Below, one piece after another: positions 36,456 through 48,782 of a stretch of DNA of 64,000 bases. The stretch comes from Acanthococcus lagerstroemiae (Eukaryota; Arthropoda; Insecta; Hemiptera; Eriococcidae). The DNA lies in assembly GCA_031841125.1 (NCBI GenBank), contig CM063106.1, positions 43,203,806 through 43,267,805 on the forward strand. Reading direction: 5' to 3'. The notes beneath the pieces are model-generated. The model was not told the origin of the DNA. It worked only from the letters and a program-made list of their open reading frames with translations, and did not search any database. Positions within the stretch are counted from its first letter, which is position 1. Each line of letters starts with the position of its first letter. A program made the position numbers and the translations under genes.

Positions 36456-37050
36456 GAGATGAGAGAAGAAAATACACTTGGAAAAATCCAGGAGGTAAAA
36501 GAAGATATCAAATACTTGGATATATTATGACGAGAAGAAGATATAAAAATCAAATACTGGATTGTAAGACGTCCCAGGAGCGGATGCAGATAATGACCAC
36601 AATTTAGTATTAATGAAATGCACCTGTAAATTTAAAAGGATGAATAAAAAAAAAGTATTTGTATAAATAAAACGGAATTTGGTGTTATTGAAAATGTAAA
36701 GAAAAGAGAAGAATAGAATCGTGTGAAAAAGAAATAAAGAATGAACTTTATATTGAAGGGGAGTGGCTAGCACTAAAGAAAGCAATAAATCTGGCCGCAA
36801 GGAAGAAATTAGGTATTCAAATAATGGGAGAGGAGAAAACAATGGATGGAAAATGAGATACTCTAGTTGATGGAAAAAAGAAAAAAATATAAACAAGCCA
36901 ATGATGGAGAAAGTAAGGACAAATATAAGGCTTTAAGGAATCAAATACGAAGAGAATGTAAGAATGCAAGAGAAAAATGGATTAATCAGAATTGTAAGGC
37001 AATTGAGAAACAAATGAGAGCAGGAAAAACCGAGCAGCTTTTAAATTAAG

Positions 37051-38457
37051 AAAATATAAATAAAAACAAAGTTCGAATTACTGGAAATATATTTCGTCAT
37101 TTTAATACAGGTAAAGAAAAGAATGACCATGAATTGGCATTCGGTATGAGTAACGAAACAAAACAAACTGAAAACAAGCTACCTCGTAGATAGCGAGGTA
37201 GTAAGAGGCTGTTTGCTACTGCATTCATTGACTAGCTGGTAAGTTAAAGTCAATAAAATGAACTTTTCGCTAGCTTCATTTTTGAAAGGTGTTGTTCAAG
37301 GGATGCAGCAACTGAACGATACAGTTCCCGCTTTCGGCTTCTAGCCTCCAATTCTCATCTAGCTTCTCGCTTCTAGGCTAGCATCCAGCCTCAGTATAAT
37401 ACGCACTTCTAACTTCCAATTTTTTTCGGCTTCCGGCTTTTAGCTTCCAGTTTCTTTTACTTATTCTCACAATTTTACTTTCATTAACCTATTTTTTATT
37501 TTTCTCTCTCTTTTTCTTCTACTTTTTTAGATTAACAAAAAATATTAAAAACACTAACTTTTCATAAAATGGTAAAAAACCGATTGGAAGCTGAAATACT
37601 TTCAGCTTCCGCTTCCTGCTTTTGGCTCATTCAGCTTTCAACTTCTGGCTTCTCAACATTATCCTAAAATCTAGTCCAGTTAAGAAACATAATTCTTTCA
37701 TGGCGCTGATAACGTGTTCTTGAACTCGTCCTTCCCCTGCAACTCAAAAATGCCCATTGTCGATGTGTATTGCGGGTTGCAAATTATATTTCTTAACTGG
37801 ACCAGACGTTCAAACTGCAAAAACTTCCGGGCTTCTGACTTCCAGCTACCGGTTTCTCCGCATCCCTGGTATTGTTGCGCTAACTTCCTACACCGGTATT
37901 GATAAAACAAACTAAATCTGAAATGTTGAAGCTTTGAAGCTAATATTCAGACACGGTACCAACGTCTGTGCGATAAAACAAATATACGCCAGAATGAGAA
38001 TCTTTAGTTTTCATCTTTCCAAGTTGCATTCATAACCGAGAAGAAATATCCATAATAGTAGACCGACTTCCTTATAAATGGCAGCAGTTGACGAAGAACC
38101 GGTCACGAGGTCGTATTCACATGAAACTGAACTAAAACTGAACTATGATCTGTAAACAATTCAGTCGTATTTATTGAAAATTCGATTGCAATAGGGTGCT
38201 TGCAGCGCTGTGCGCGGGCAAACAAGCAAACACCCTAAAAAAGGAGTATGTATTAGAGAAGAGAGAAAGAGGTTATTACACGGAGATATTATATTCTTCC
38301 GCGCTAAAAAAGAATGTTTGAAAAAATGATATAAATTTTATGTTAACTTGTATAAGTGAAGGATAAAAGGAAAATATGGAAGAAAAAAAGAAAAAAAAAG
38401 GTAACGCGATCATCTCTTCGGCGTTACAAAAGAAAATTTTTCGATATTTTTTTTTTT
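37051..38457. other. No gene; GCTTC-rich degenerate repeat
   Basis: 37330-37450 and 37590-37660 consist of degenerate AGCTTC/GGCTTCTAGC motifs, and 37815-37860 has more. They may be subterminal repeats of an unassigned element. No coding frame. Confidence 0.4.
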
Positions 38458-38600
38458 CCATTATTATTATTATTATTATTACGAGGGTTGATAATCCTGT
38501 AGCTTTGCTTGCGGGCGTCTATTCAAGACTGGACCGGGTTGGAGCTGGTAGTCCTGGTTGATGATCAGGCTGTACTGGTGCTGGATTCTCAACTCGGCCT
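38458..38600 (-). mobile_element. LINE 3' end with (TAA)n tail
   Basis: On the minus strand a short 3' UTR-like sequence (GCAAGCAAAGCTACAGGATT, ATCAACCCTCGTAA) runs into a TAA microsatellite at 38461-38481 (ATT on plus). A unique 3' UTR ending in TAA repeats is typical of RTE or CR1 retrotransposons. No coding part remains. Confidence 0.45.
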
Positions 38601-39973
38601 CCCCCCTCCCCCCTCCCCAAAAAAACTTGAAAATGATACCAGCGCAAGAATTTTTAACATTATATTGATACCTGTCTAGTTGATAGCCTCCCCGCGGGCC
38701 CCCACTCCATATCGATTATTTGGGTTTATGTGTACGTTCCCTGACTCAAACCCCACTCCAGATGGTAATAACCTACGGGGATTCTGGATTTATTTATTTC
38801 CGGTCAATTTTCCTACTCCATTTTTCCTACTTCTAAAATTCCTACTGCAATGAATTCCTACTGGACAAGTTACCTGCAGACAATATTCACACGGACAATT
38901 TTTCTAATCTCTGATTTCGCAAGTTTCATTACAAATTTTGTAAGAGATGGCCAATGGTCTCCAGGTAGCCAATGATATCACCTGCATCCTTGTAGTCTGC
39001 GTACTTTGCTGCAATTCCTTGGATGCGTTCTTGAACTTCGACCCACTTTCTTTTAGGTGCGCCTTTGACACGCTTTCCGAGGACAAGCTCCGCGAGGCAG
39101 GTTTCTGTGAAAGCCGAAGTTTTCACCCAGTAATGTTACGCGATAATGCCTTGGGATGTGACGAAGATCACGCAGCCTTGCAGGATTCGCTGGTAGGTTC
39201 CTCCTCCTCGCCTTTCTCATTATTTTTGCCAGCGCCTCTTGTTGGTGCTTGTCGCTTCAGAATCCAAGAATATGAACCTACCAAAAACTGGACTCAGAAT
39301 TACAGAATTTTAATCTAGGAAAAATGATTCAGAATTTGAAAACCTGATTTCTGTCCCGAATTCGTTTTCATCTCTGTATAGCTGCCGTTCAACCGTCACG
39401 TCAAACAGAAGTTGGACGGATAGAGAGGAAAGGTTTTCGCCGGCGGCATCGGCGAGAGCAGTTACAGGCTGCAGAATCCAAGAACCAGCCGTCTGGTTTT
39501 CATTATATTGTACAGAGCACGTGGTGGATGCGTTTTCCAACCAACAACGGCGAAAATTAACGAATGCGAGTCTGCAGGAGTCGAGGCTGGGCTCACGAAC
39601 TCTGCGAAACTTCCGCGAGTGCAAAAGATGATTTCGAATTTGCAAAATTTAAAATTATATTTACATTTTATTAAAGATTTAGTCGAAGTTGAAGTTTGCA
39701 TCGGTAAGATGCGATGAGGTATTCGGGTATTCGACGAGTTGAAGTTGAGAAAGTTCTCGCGTGAAGCTGCGCCCTCACATCCACCTCTCCCCTTCGAATC
39801 AGCGAGTTAGACCAAGTATACGAATGCCAATATACGACGCCTTTGTGAGATCACTGTGTTTAGAGAAGTTAGTTACCAGAACTTTTTGTTTCAATTGAGC
39901 CCACACTTCTCTTCGAACGAATCATTGCAATTGCGCATGCAGTTGGTAAGCAGAGAAGTTACCTATCATTAGG
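38601..39973. other. No gene seen
   Basis: The frames at 38904-39126 (minus) and 39310-39717 have no recognised domain. GC content is somewhat higher than average. No repeats placed. Confidence 0.35.
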
Positions 39974-40088
39974 TCCCTCCAGCCACTGAAGCAATACTCG
40001 AAAGGGTAGCTTCCGGGGCTGGGGGTGCGGTGTCTCAGGGGCCACTTTGGCATGCGTGCATCGCCGTGAGTCCCACCAGACATCTCGT
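39974..40088 (+). mobile_element. R1-like LINE 3'-end insertion, 5'-truncated
   Basis: CAATACTCGAAAGGGTAGCT, then GGGGCCACTTTGGCATGCGT and GCATCGCC, match the reverse complement of 7345-7455. The copy is bounded by an 8-bp direct repeat TCATTAGG (39966-39973 and 40089-40096), a convincing target duplication, so it is an independent insertion of the last ~115 bp. Confidence 0.75.
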
Positions 40089-40839
40089 TCATTAGGATGA
40101 GGAGAGGGTGCAAGAACTATCTGTCGTTTTAACGATTATCCTACTCATCGAGCGTGATACTTGGCGATTGAGAAGGCAAGCTGAAATAATGTACGCGATT
40201 ATGATTGGAAATGGGCTGGTAATGAATTTCTTAGATTTGAAAGTAGTATATCTGTTATGTACATAAAACGGGGTGACTTTTTATTACTTTTTACCATGTG
40301 TCTATCCCTCTCCGAGTTTAAAAATTAGAAAAAATTGGCTTCTGGCTTGGAATACTACATCACAAGCTACTAATTACCGCAGAAATGAATTTTTTAGATC
40401 ATGATGCATTCCAGTACGAACGCTGAATGAGGTGATCAGAATTAATCCAACACCCCACATGTTTCATCGGAACACGAATCTACGCCACGAATATTACCAA
40501 AATATCAAATTCAGCCGAATCGGTTAACAGAAAGTTGAAAAAATTAGTAAAAAAGAGCTGAAATGTCATAACCAAGTTAGTAAATATTTTAAGAATAAAA
40601 AATTATATTTCAAAATTCTAAACGTATTATACAAATAGATTTGTTGGAAAAACATTTTTCATGACACCGTCTCTTACGTTTCACGAAATGGAACCATTTC
40701 TGTATTAAAATTTCATTAATTTGAATTATAATTGCTTAGTTACTCATTATTCTTATGAGAGAAAAAATTATCGGTTTGGGTTTACTTTTGTAGTTTCCTA
40801 CCATCTGAAACTAATGTATGTAATATTTATGTTGTTTTT

Positions 40840-42890
40840 TTTTTTTTGGAATGGCTTGCTTTATTAGTGATTTTATCATAAATTTATATCTTAGCGAATC
40901 AAATGCCTTCGTATAATCAATAAAAGCGAGATATACATTTTTATTGTATTCTCTGTTTTTTTTTTTACTAATTGGTTAACCACATGAAGATGATCTGTAA
41001 CTGAAATTTTTTTCTAAAGCCGGCTTGTTCTTTTGGTTGTTGTTGGATTAGGATGGTGTGGTGGGACGTATGGCGATGCACGCATGTCAAAGTGGCCCCT
41101 ATGAGACTGCACCACCGGAAACTACCCTTTCGGGCATCGCCTCAGTGCCGGTTTAAGATATGGGAGATTCTATTTTTTTTATCAGTTTTGAGAAGATTTT
41201 TGCTAAGGTGGGGCTTAAAGTTATTGGTCGGTAGTTCTCAATCCGATGTCTATTTCCTTTTTTGAAGATGAAAATAATATCTGACTTCCATGAAATGGGT
41301 ATAATTTCTTCCTCTAAAATTTTATTAAAGAATTTCCTTAAATATATATGTAGAGTACTACTTCCAGTTTTTATGTGCTCATTTGTTATAAAACCTGATG
41401 ATATCTTTTGGTGTTCAAGGTTTTTGTTACTTCCTCTATTTCTTCATACAAGAAAGGGGGATCAGGTTCATCATTTCTTTCATATTTGTCATATTTGGTC
41501 TCATTTGTGTTCTGTAGATTCTCCCTATCATTGTAGGTATAACTTAAAGTAACATTCTAAAACTATTCTGCTGAGTTTTTTGCAATCGTAAATCTTGTTG
41601 CCATCTTGATCAATCAATATCATATAGGTTGTCCATGTCTTCCCTAGGGATAGTTTCTTTTTTGTTTCTTTTGTACTTTTGTTTGATTCCAGTATATGAT
41701 TAATTATTTCGTATTCTCTGTGCTGATTGTATTCTCTTAATTTAGTTTTTACTAGTTTACTCAACAGGTTCGTCTCAATTTTTTCCGTCTTGCTCTTATT
41801 ACTTTTCCGCTTTAGAGTTTCCTTTTCTCTTATCAATTTTCTTAATACTATCTGAAATACCTTTCTTCTCTTTTCTCTCTGAATTGGTTTGTGTTTTGGT
41901 GATTTGGGCAGCTTTTTGGATCTTATCGACTAGCCATTCATGATATGTTTCAGCATTTGATTATTCATCCTTTGGTTCGGATTCTGCGAGTAGTTCTCTG
42001 AACTCATTCATATAGTTTATTCTAACTCCTGGATTTAATAAGTCTAGGTATTTATGTATATTTTTGTTTCTTTTATACCTCCAGTCTTTTGTCGATATTT
42101 CACATTTAATTGGTTTGTGATCAGAATTGAATTTTTGACTTACATTGAAATCTGTGATCTTGTTAAATTTTACTGGGGCTAACATGTAGTCAGTTTGGTT
42201 TTTGATTTCACAATTCGGAGATATTCAGGTCCACATTTTCCTCTTTCTTTTCTTTAAAAAATTATTAATCTTAAAATAATTTTCTTGGCAGAAATCTATT
42301 AGTCTTTGCCCTCTTCTATTTCTCACTCCATAATTATAAGGTCCCATTATTTGGCTCTCGTAACCTTCCCTGCTTCCTATTTGGCTATTGAAATCTGCTG
42401 TTATAATTAGCTGGCGCTTTAAACTGCTGCTGTGTTTGTTTATTATTTCGTTCATTTGATCATAGAAAACTTCAATTTCTTCGTCATTTTTGCTGATGTT
42501 TTTGGAGTATAGACTTATAATATCGTTAATGCATTTTTATTTTCCAGTCTTATTTTGATCTACGCTAACCTGTCACTTATGCCTTCAATTTCTAGTATTC
42601 TATCTTTCCAATCACGTCCTACTAAGAACACGATATTCTCAGTCCTTCCTTCCTTCCTATATGGCATAGAACATTACCCGAATTTAAATTTATGATCCTG
42701 TCTTCTTTCCTTCTTTCTAATAGTCCCAGGATGTCTATTTTTGACTCTTTGAAGACTTCTTCTAGTTCATCTAGATTATCTATTTTTCAAATTTCTTACA
42801 TTTAAACTGGCGATCGTAATTTTTTTAGTATTTAATTTAGCTTTATTTGGCTGAGGGGTTAACCTAATTTGTCTTAGTTGACTAGGCTTA
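40840..42890 (-). mobile_element. RTE-like LINE with endonuclease and partial reverse transcriptase
   Basis: Minus strand. Endonuclease start ITIASLNVRNLKN (about 42840), then ITADFNSQIGSREGYES and YNYGVRNRRGQRLIDFCQEN (42400-42290), RKMWTWISPNCEIKNQTDYM across 42240-42190, and FNSDHKPIKCEI (42130-42095). The linker runs 41836-41530 and includes KTWTTYMILIDQDGNKIYDC. Reverse transcriptase: WKSDIIFIFKKGNRHRIENY (41300-41230) and PTLAKIFSKLI, then the QPKEQAGF region near 41030. A 110-bp R1-like insertion (41050-41160) interrupts it. The copy ends near 40840 before the palm core is complete. Numerous frameshifts. The 5542-6132 copy is a relative. Confidence 0.82.
41050..41160 (-). mobile_element. 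R1-like LINE 3'-end insertion nested in RTE
   Basis: GATGCACGCATGTCAAAGTG and GCCCCTATGAGACTGCACC match 7345-7455 in the same orientation. Imperfect 7-bp flanks TTAGGAT and TTAAGAT (6 of 7) bracket the insertion, and the host RTE reading resumes on either side. Confidence 0.7.
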
Positions 42891-44509
42891 CCTGGACAAG
42901 GTGTAGAAGAATAGGGAAGCTGAAATAATCCCCAGACGTTCCCAATGAGTTGAGCGTTACATAGTTTGTGTTAGTGTGTTACACTAGCGCTACCTAGGCA
43001 ATGTTAACTTCCCAATTGAGAAATAACGTCACTTTCTTCAGAAAAGTTGCCATCAATGATGTACTGATAAACTTTTTCAAGTTTAAAAAATGGAAAAATT
43101 CACCGCTTTAGAAATAATTTTTTGTTTTTAACCAGTACTGACCTGATGATTCACCACATAAACAAGTGATATCTCAAGCATTAACCTTCTACTTCATAAC
43201 TTGGCTATTAAAAACCCGCCAAATAGCTGCTCATTTCTCCACTGTAGGGCGATGTCTAACGAAAACTGCCACGATTAAAGTTGCGAAGTCAGAGTTACCC
43301 CATTTTATGGTTAGGGTTTCCCATAGCAATACACAGTGAGATACGCTACTCGAGTACGATCTCAATGTAGAATCATAGTCTCGCTTTAATGCTATTACGA
43401 TAATTCCGCTCTCGTTTCGCAAAATTGTAATAATTTCGTTCTCAGTTCGCAAAACTATTCGCACGTGCTACGCGTTTGGATTCTCCGAGGACTTCGCGAG
43501 ACTGACCGCTGTATCTGCTGAGTAAAAAGAGAAAATTTCCAAAATCCGAAACACAGTTGTCCAAACAATTTGCCAGATAGACATCCAAGGAAGAGCATAG
43601 CGGGCATCAGTGAAAGGATTGGATAAAAAAGCCCCCCCCCCTACAGTTTGTATTGCAAGTACTAGATAGATAAGGGTTGGGTAGGCGTGTTTCCCATTAG
43701 GTGTAAAATTCGAATCCAACTATCTCCTCTCGAAGGGTAGTCCAATGTTCTAGCGTTTCTAATGCAATGCCTTATTAAAGCGGTCTTCATCCGCGGGTTA
43801 CTTCTTATCGAGTATTAGCAGTCTCCTAGTTGAAGGACTTCCAAACAGCGTGTTTCTCCATGCAGTTTAATCGTAAAGAACTTGAGGCACTTGTTCACCC
43901 ATCATTTGAAATCAAAACGGTATTCGAAAAGCTTTCGTCCGCTCCCGACTCGTTTATGTGCATAGATTTACAACATCCGAACGTGTGTTGGTACACCGAA
44001 GCTTAAAAGTTTGCTTAACCGTTCCCCCGCGCAAGAAAACTAGCGGGAAGGCGGGCGGGCGAGCTTCGTGTGTCATGTGTCAGTGATATATGGAAATACT
44101 GTTATAGCTGACAAGAGGTGCTGTACTACGAAAATGACTTAACGAATGGAAACAATTTAAGTCGAAAGTTCGTCCCGTCAAACCAGCTAATTAAAGTTGG
44201 GGTTCGAAGCCATAAATTAGATTAGACGATGTTGTTGGACTGCACGGCGGGCGTAGTAAGGCTCGAGGTACGAGTACGCGGCGCGTAAGAGTAGGACGGA
44301 CGCGTACGGTTTTCCGACGACCACTGGCTGCCTAAATTGAAAACTCGGATGCTTAGTTATAGTTTGACTCGCGAACTACAAATAGCCACCGCACTGAAGT
44401 TGGTGCAGAGTACACTGACCGGGGCATGCGGAATTTTGCGTTGATGGACGAAATCAGGTTATCGTGTATGCTATTCTTCTTGTCTAGCTAGTCGATTCCG
44501 ACTATAGCT
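42891..44509. other. No gene seen
   Basis: The frames at 43231-43464 and 43468-43719 (minus) show no domain. No repeat shared elsewhere was recognised. GC rises around 44020-44300 without a coding signal. Confidence 0.35.
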
Positions 44510-45205
44510 TGTCTGACTTCTTAACGTATAAATGTATATTGACATGTGAGATTAGTCCAATCTTGGATGCGATCTTCCTTCCACATGTAGCAGATTCGTG
44601 TTCGGTCGGTTCAGTGTTTGACGTCGAGCTATGTGGTATTCATTGCCCTTGTTATGTCATTAATCCTCTTTCGCCAGGTTTCCGATCATTGACTATGAGT
44701 TGCCAGCTTGATGGTCGAGTTGCTTTCTTGAGCAACGCTTTTATTTGATCTTTGTATTTTTTCTTTTGCCTACCTGGGCTCTTTTTTCCATGAACTGCCA
44801 CCGGTGGGTCTTCTCTATATGTTTGATTTTTATTTCTTCGGTATAGAGTCCACGTTTCACTGCCATAGAGGAGAATTGGATAACAATAGCTCTGTATACA
44901 ACAATTTTGGCTGAGATAGATATATCATGATTGCGACAGATTCTTTGCCCCAGTTTGTAGAGATGGCTCGTAATGCAGCCTCGATTCTCCATGTCAGGCT
45001 GATTTGTTAGAGTGTTTCGAAAGTAGCAGAACGAGGATACATTTTCCAAGGTTTCCGACCAACTGCAAATTATGGTTCTGGTTCTGATACCATCAGGAAC
45101 TTGGTTTTGCCAGCACTTTTCCTTCCCGGTGCAGTGTAAGCAGCGTTGAAGTACGTGTTTGTTTCCTAAGTTATTCTCGAGAGGCCACGCCCAGTGCTCA
45201 GTCAT
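44510..45205 (-). mobile_element. LINE C-terminus with terminal C2H2 finger
   Basis: Minus strand. ETLENVSSFCYFRNTLTNQ, DMENRGCITSHLYKLGQRIC, ISISAKIVVYRAIVIQFSSM and YTEEIKIKHIEKTHRWQF match the thumb region of invertebrate endonuclease-reverse-transcriptase LINEs: VENFxYLGSxL, I..RI..A...F..L, L....K..VY.A.V, YxxxIK.LE..H.RC. The order continues past a stop to CGRKIASKIGLISHVNIH (about 44590-44530), equivalent to the C-terminal CxRxFRSRIGLISHxRTH finger of these proteins. The copy is 5'-truncated with stops. Confidence 0.75.
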
Positions 45206-45493
45206 CAGCGCACTGAAGCTCCAAGATATATGTTCCGTTATACATTTAGAGATAGCCTTTCAGCGTTGACTGACTGCCCCATTGATCAGTTTGTTAAGTA
45301 GGTAGTAAATTTGTTTGAAGGTAAATTTGAATCATTTAAATCAGTTGAAAATTGAAGACAAGCTTTCAAATTTCATGTTAAAATGATAGAAAAAGTGATC
45401 TCACAACGAAAATGACCAAAATGTAACGTATTCAAGGTCTGTTTTTCCAATTCACGTATCAGCTGAGTTATTAAGAAAAAAAAATCCGAAAGT

Positions 45494-46500
45494 ATGTGTC
45501 TCTTGTAACATTTTATATACTTTCGTGCCCTAATAAAAAATTAATTTTCATGAGAATGTCAATCACTGAACTAAATTGTCACCACAGAAAACTAAATCAT
45601 ACGGGGACTGGCTTCGTGTCGGGGGGCATAGAAATTTCTGTCAACAACAGGGCTGCAGACTACAGTCGCGCATCAACAACACAGCTGCAGATTGTAAATG
45701 TCAACCACTGAATTCGTGTTGGGGAGCGTTACGGGGGAAGTGTTACGATTTTCGCTCAAGTGCACCCAATAGTCTAAAATAAATTTCCATGGAAATGTCA
45801 ACCACTGAATTCGTGTCGGGGGAGCGTTACGGTTTTCGTTACGTTTTAGCATTAATATGTTTTTACTACTGGCAGTGGCGTAGCCAGACTTGGTATTAAG
45901 GGGGGGGGGGGGGTTCGTTTCACTTTTACAACATTACAGGTGTAATACATACTATTACCAGAATAAATTTTAATTTTTTCACATTGTCGGCCAATGCCGG
46001 GGGGGTGGACCCCTAAACCCCCTTCCCCCGTAGCTACGCCCCTGATTACTTGGTACACTTGAGCAAAACCGTAATGCTCCCCCGACACGCTTCCCTGACA
46101 CGAATTTAGTGGTTGACATTTCCATAGGAATTTATTTCAGTATTTTGATATGTTATGCTCTTACTATTGGGTATACTTGAGCGAAAACTGTAACGCTCCT
46201 ACGACACAAATTCAGTGGTTGACATTTACAGTTTGCAGCCATATTGTTGCTGCGCGACTGCAGTCTGCGGTGACATTTCCATGGAAATTTATTTTAAGAC
46301 TGTTATGATTTTACTGCTGGGTATACTTGAACGAAAAACCTAACGCTCCTCCGACACGCTCCCCTGACACGAGTTCAGTGGTTGACATTTACAATCTGCA
46401 GTCGTGTTGTTGATAGAAATCTCCGCTCTCCCCCCCCCCCACAACATGAAGGCATTTTATTAGGGTACAACAGCATATAAAATGTTACCTGGAGACACGT
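45494..46500. mobile_element. Palindromic repeat element, family P, copy 1
   Basis: Ends match as inverted repeats: left ATGTGTCTCTTGTAACATTT and TATACTTTCGTGCCCTAATA, right the complement of TTAGGGTACAACAGCATATA and AAAATGTTACCTGGAGACAC. The interior carries AACCACTGAATTCGTGTCGG...GAGCGTTACGGTTTTCG blocks at about 45702 and 45801 (forward) and about 46075, 46195 and 46350 (inverted), with ATTTCCATGGAAAT palindromes. The left and right halves are therefore inverted repeats of each other. A MITE (45873-46044) is nested near the centre. No transposase. Confidence 0.72.
45873..46044 (+). mobile_element. hAT MITE, CAGTGGCGTAGCC family, copy 1
   Basis: Starts CAGTGGCGTAGCCAGACTTG and ends GTAGCTACGCCCCTG, whose complement is CAGGGGCGTAGCTAC. 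172 bp; G-run after the left end, C-run before the right. The 8-bp flanks ACTACTGG and ATTACTTG match at 6 of 8. Same family as 58640-58803. Inserted into the palindromic family P element. Confidence 0.85.
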
Positions 46501-47049
46501 ATTTTGGGTAGTCGACTGACTGATTAACCAATTGATCTGACTGACTGATTTTAAACACAGTGCGGGGATGAATTTCCACTTCTGCTGGATGAGCAAATCG
46601 AGTTGCTGACTTAATATTTCAAGCTGAGTTCGAATTCGAGACACCAAAGGCGTCAAAAACAGCAAAGACAACAAAGAAGACAAAGACAACAAAGATGGCA
46701 GAGATGGCAAAGGTACTTTCTCTAGAGGAACAGGGTGATTTGATTTCAGTTTGTGATCTTATCCCACCTCCCTTCTTCCCTTCGGACTACGTGTCCGGTA
46801 TACTCCATCTTAAGCTTTTTAACCAGCAATTGTTTTTATAAACCCTTGTGACACTTTCCCGCCCTCTATAAGTGCATGATATTGGATATCATATTGTAGG
46901 AAATTTCTTGAAAACTGTTTTTAATTTCCTCGTAATTTTTTACAAATGACTGAACGACACCCATTAGAAATATGAAAATGCTTTCAAATTAATGATCAAT
47001 CACGTGCAACCTTTAGAGCTTTCGTTATTAGACTTCCGGATGCCTATAT

Positions 47050-47113
47050 GTTTTTTCATTACAGAGTTGCTCAAGCATACCCGGTAGTAAAAGCATATAA
47101 AATGCTAAAAATT
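47050..47113. repeat. Terminal fragment of palindromic family P
   Basis: GTTGCTCAAGCATACCCGGT, then AGTAAAAGCATATAAAATGC, matches the family terminus also seen at 53861-53910 and, inverted, at 55163-55208. Confidence 0.6.
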
Positions 47114-47117
47114 GCAG

Positions 47118-47234
47118 CTCGCCGTGATTTTACGTGCTTACGAATTTAAGCTTTCCGTTCCACAAGATGTAATCGATGCTCATGAAACTAAAGGACAAGA
47201 AAATGAGGTTTTGGAGGAGAAACCGAGGTATTAA
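47118..47234 (+). CDS. Possible terminal exon, 38 codons, unknown product
   Basis: After an acceptor-like ATTGCAG (AG at 47116-47117) a frame runs LAVILRAYEFKLS...VPQDVIDAHETKG...EKPRY to TAA at 47232-47234. Composition is balanced and hydrophilic, unlike the AT-driven frames nearby. The frame closes upstream at 47105, so it needs splicing to be used. The acceptor coincides with the end of the family P terminus, so the signal may be chance or an exonised repeat border. No family recognised. Confidence 0.25.
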   Translation, partial: LAVILRAYEFKLSVPQDVIDAHETKGQENEVLEEKPRY

Positions 47235-47743
47235 GCGGAACTTGACAGAAAGTTGTAAAGAATAGTGTTTTTACTAACATAAACAAGTCCTAAAGCACTC
47301 CTTGTACTAATATTTTAAGGGAGTTCAAACTCTGCAAGATTGGCTTTCTTCAAATTAACGTGACCCCGGATAAGGAAAAGCTCTTTAGCATCAAAAACGA
47401 GTTTTCTGGATATAGGGAAAAGAAACTTTGCCGAGTTCGTTCTCTGCGAGCGTTAATCAAATCCTGTTGATTTTTCCGGAGATTATTCTGCCAAGTTCCA
47501 GCCTTCATGAAAGTTTCATTCTGACGCGTGGAGCGTGGTGAGAACCGAATTCATAGTATGTGGTGAGCTAGGTCAGTTGTTATCACTTTCCCGAATTCCC
47601 ATTACGGCGTGATTCTCCTGTAAGAAATTCAGATAGGTTGTGATATTCGACAGAAATTGTACTATATTCCCGTTTATTTTCCGTTCGGTTCTTTGCTTTG
47701 AAAACCACGTTCGTTTATTTTTGGGCCGAAGTACTTCGATTAA

Positions 47744-47880
47744 GACTGCCAAATAGTATATCATGCCCCTAGGCCCAAAAGTGAATGTTTTTGACGAATG
47801 CGAAGATTTGCGGAGCGAGCCGTAGGCGAGTGACGCAAACGCGCAAAGCGAATTCATTCACGTTGGGACGTGGGCAAATG
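47744..47880. repeat. Imperfect fold-back sequence
   Basis: GTATATCATGCCCCTAGGCC...AAAAGTGAATG is roughly inverted at its right end (CATTCACGTTGGGACGTGGG, GGGCATATAC). The middle, with GAGCGAGCCGTAGGCGAGTG, resembles the loop of the fold-back repeats at 24420 and 56990. A diverged relative is likely. Confidence 0.45.
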
Positions 47881-48782
47881 GGCATATACTATTTTTTTAT
47901 ATAAATCTTCAAAAAGGATGGCGCTTGATTATGTTATTTCAACGCGAATACACAACAGCGCTAGTATCCGTGTTACTGTTTGTCCATGTTTCGTCTTTTT
48001 TAACCTGTTCTACATTGTTTCTACGCCTGCAACAAAAGTCATGTGTTCCAAAATAACGTATTTTTTAAGCATAATATAAAACATCATTTTTTTTTTAAAG
48101 ATAGTGTTGTGTATTGTCTGATGCTATTATTTTTCAATCGTTTTTAGCCTCTGTTCTTGTATTATTATACTATTCTCGTGTACCATTTTCTTTTCACGTT
48201 TGTAGGCTGAGTATTTTCCAGTTACTTCAGGCAAAAGGGGAAACTCACAGTCACACTTTACGCAAATTCCAATAATATTGCAGTTATGCTAGTAGTATTC
48301 CTACGTAACTTAGTACGATCATAAAGTTGAACATAGCAGGTAAATGCCACTAGCACACTGAAGGGTTTTCAGGTAGTTCGAACGGCCCCATGTGGAACTA
48401 CGACCCATAATTATCACAGACCAGCCACTTTTTTTGCTTTTTAGATTTCAATGAGAATCTTAAATTTTGGGCGCAAGCCCCTGAATCTGACTTTTTGCCC
48501 CTCAAGAGCCTTCTTTTTACCCCAGAGACACACCATATGAGATGTTGTGAATGAGTGTTCATGAGTTATGGAGGGTACAGGTTTCTCAAATTTTCTATAT
48601 TTGTGAGTCTTTTTCAACGATGTTTGCGGTTGATCTGCATCATTCTACCTCAGTATTGTAGATCGGATTGCTTTTAATACGATTAGTGCCAGGCCACCCA
48701 CCGGTGGGTGACACTCCAAGTTTATAAACTAGTAAACATTTGTGTTATCTCGCAAAGTATGATACGAAGAAATTGATGATAA

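Larger units (their letters stand above)
34010..37050 (+). mobile_element. RTE-like LINE, 5' endonuclease part, split by an insertion
   Basis: Plus strand. An apurinic endonuclease domain is visible: RIGTWNLRTLNGVRKLENLK (34050-34108), SLVIVRVYMPTGSYNEENVE (34326-34385), MGDWNARVGG (34446-34475), then KLVIGNIPFKN up to 34586. It is broken there by the 34588-36455 insert and resumes as RKYTWKNPGGKRRYQIDYI at about 36470 (frame-shifted). The linker region follows: KYKALRNQIRRECKNAREKW (36922-36980). The reverse transcriptase is missing or beyond recognition. Many stops. This is a different subfamily from the minus-strand RTE copies, judging by the endonuclease sequence. Confidence 0.75.

Noticed and set aside
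48695..48710. 16-bp perfect palindrome CACCCACCGGTGGGTG as an operator-like site
   Set aside because: Single short occurrence in repeat-rich DNA with no adjacent gene; expected by chance at this scale.
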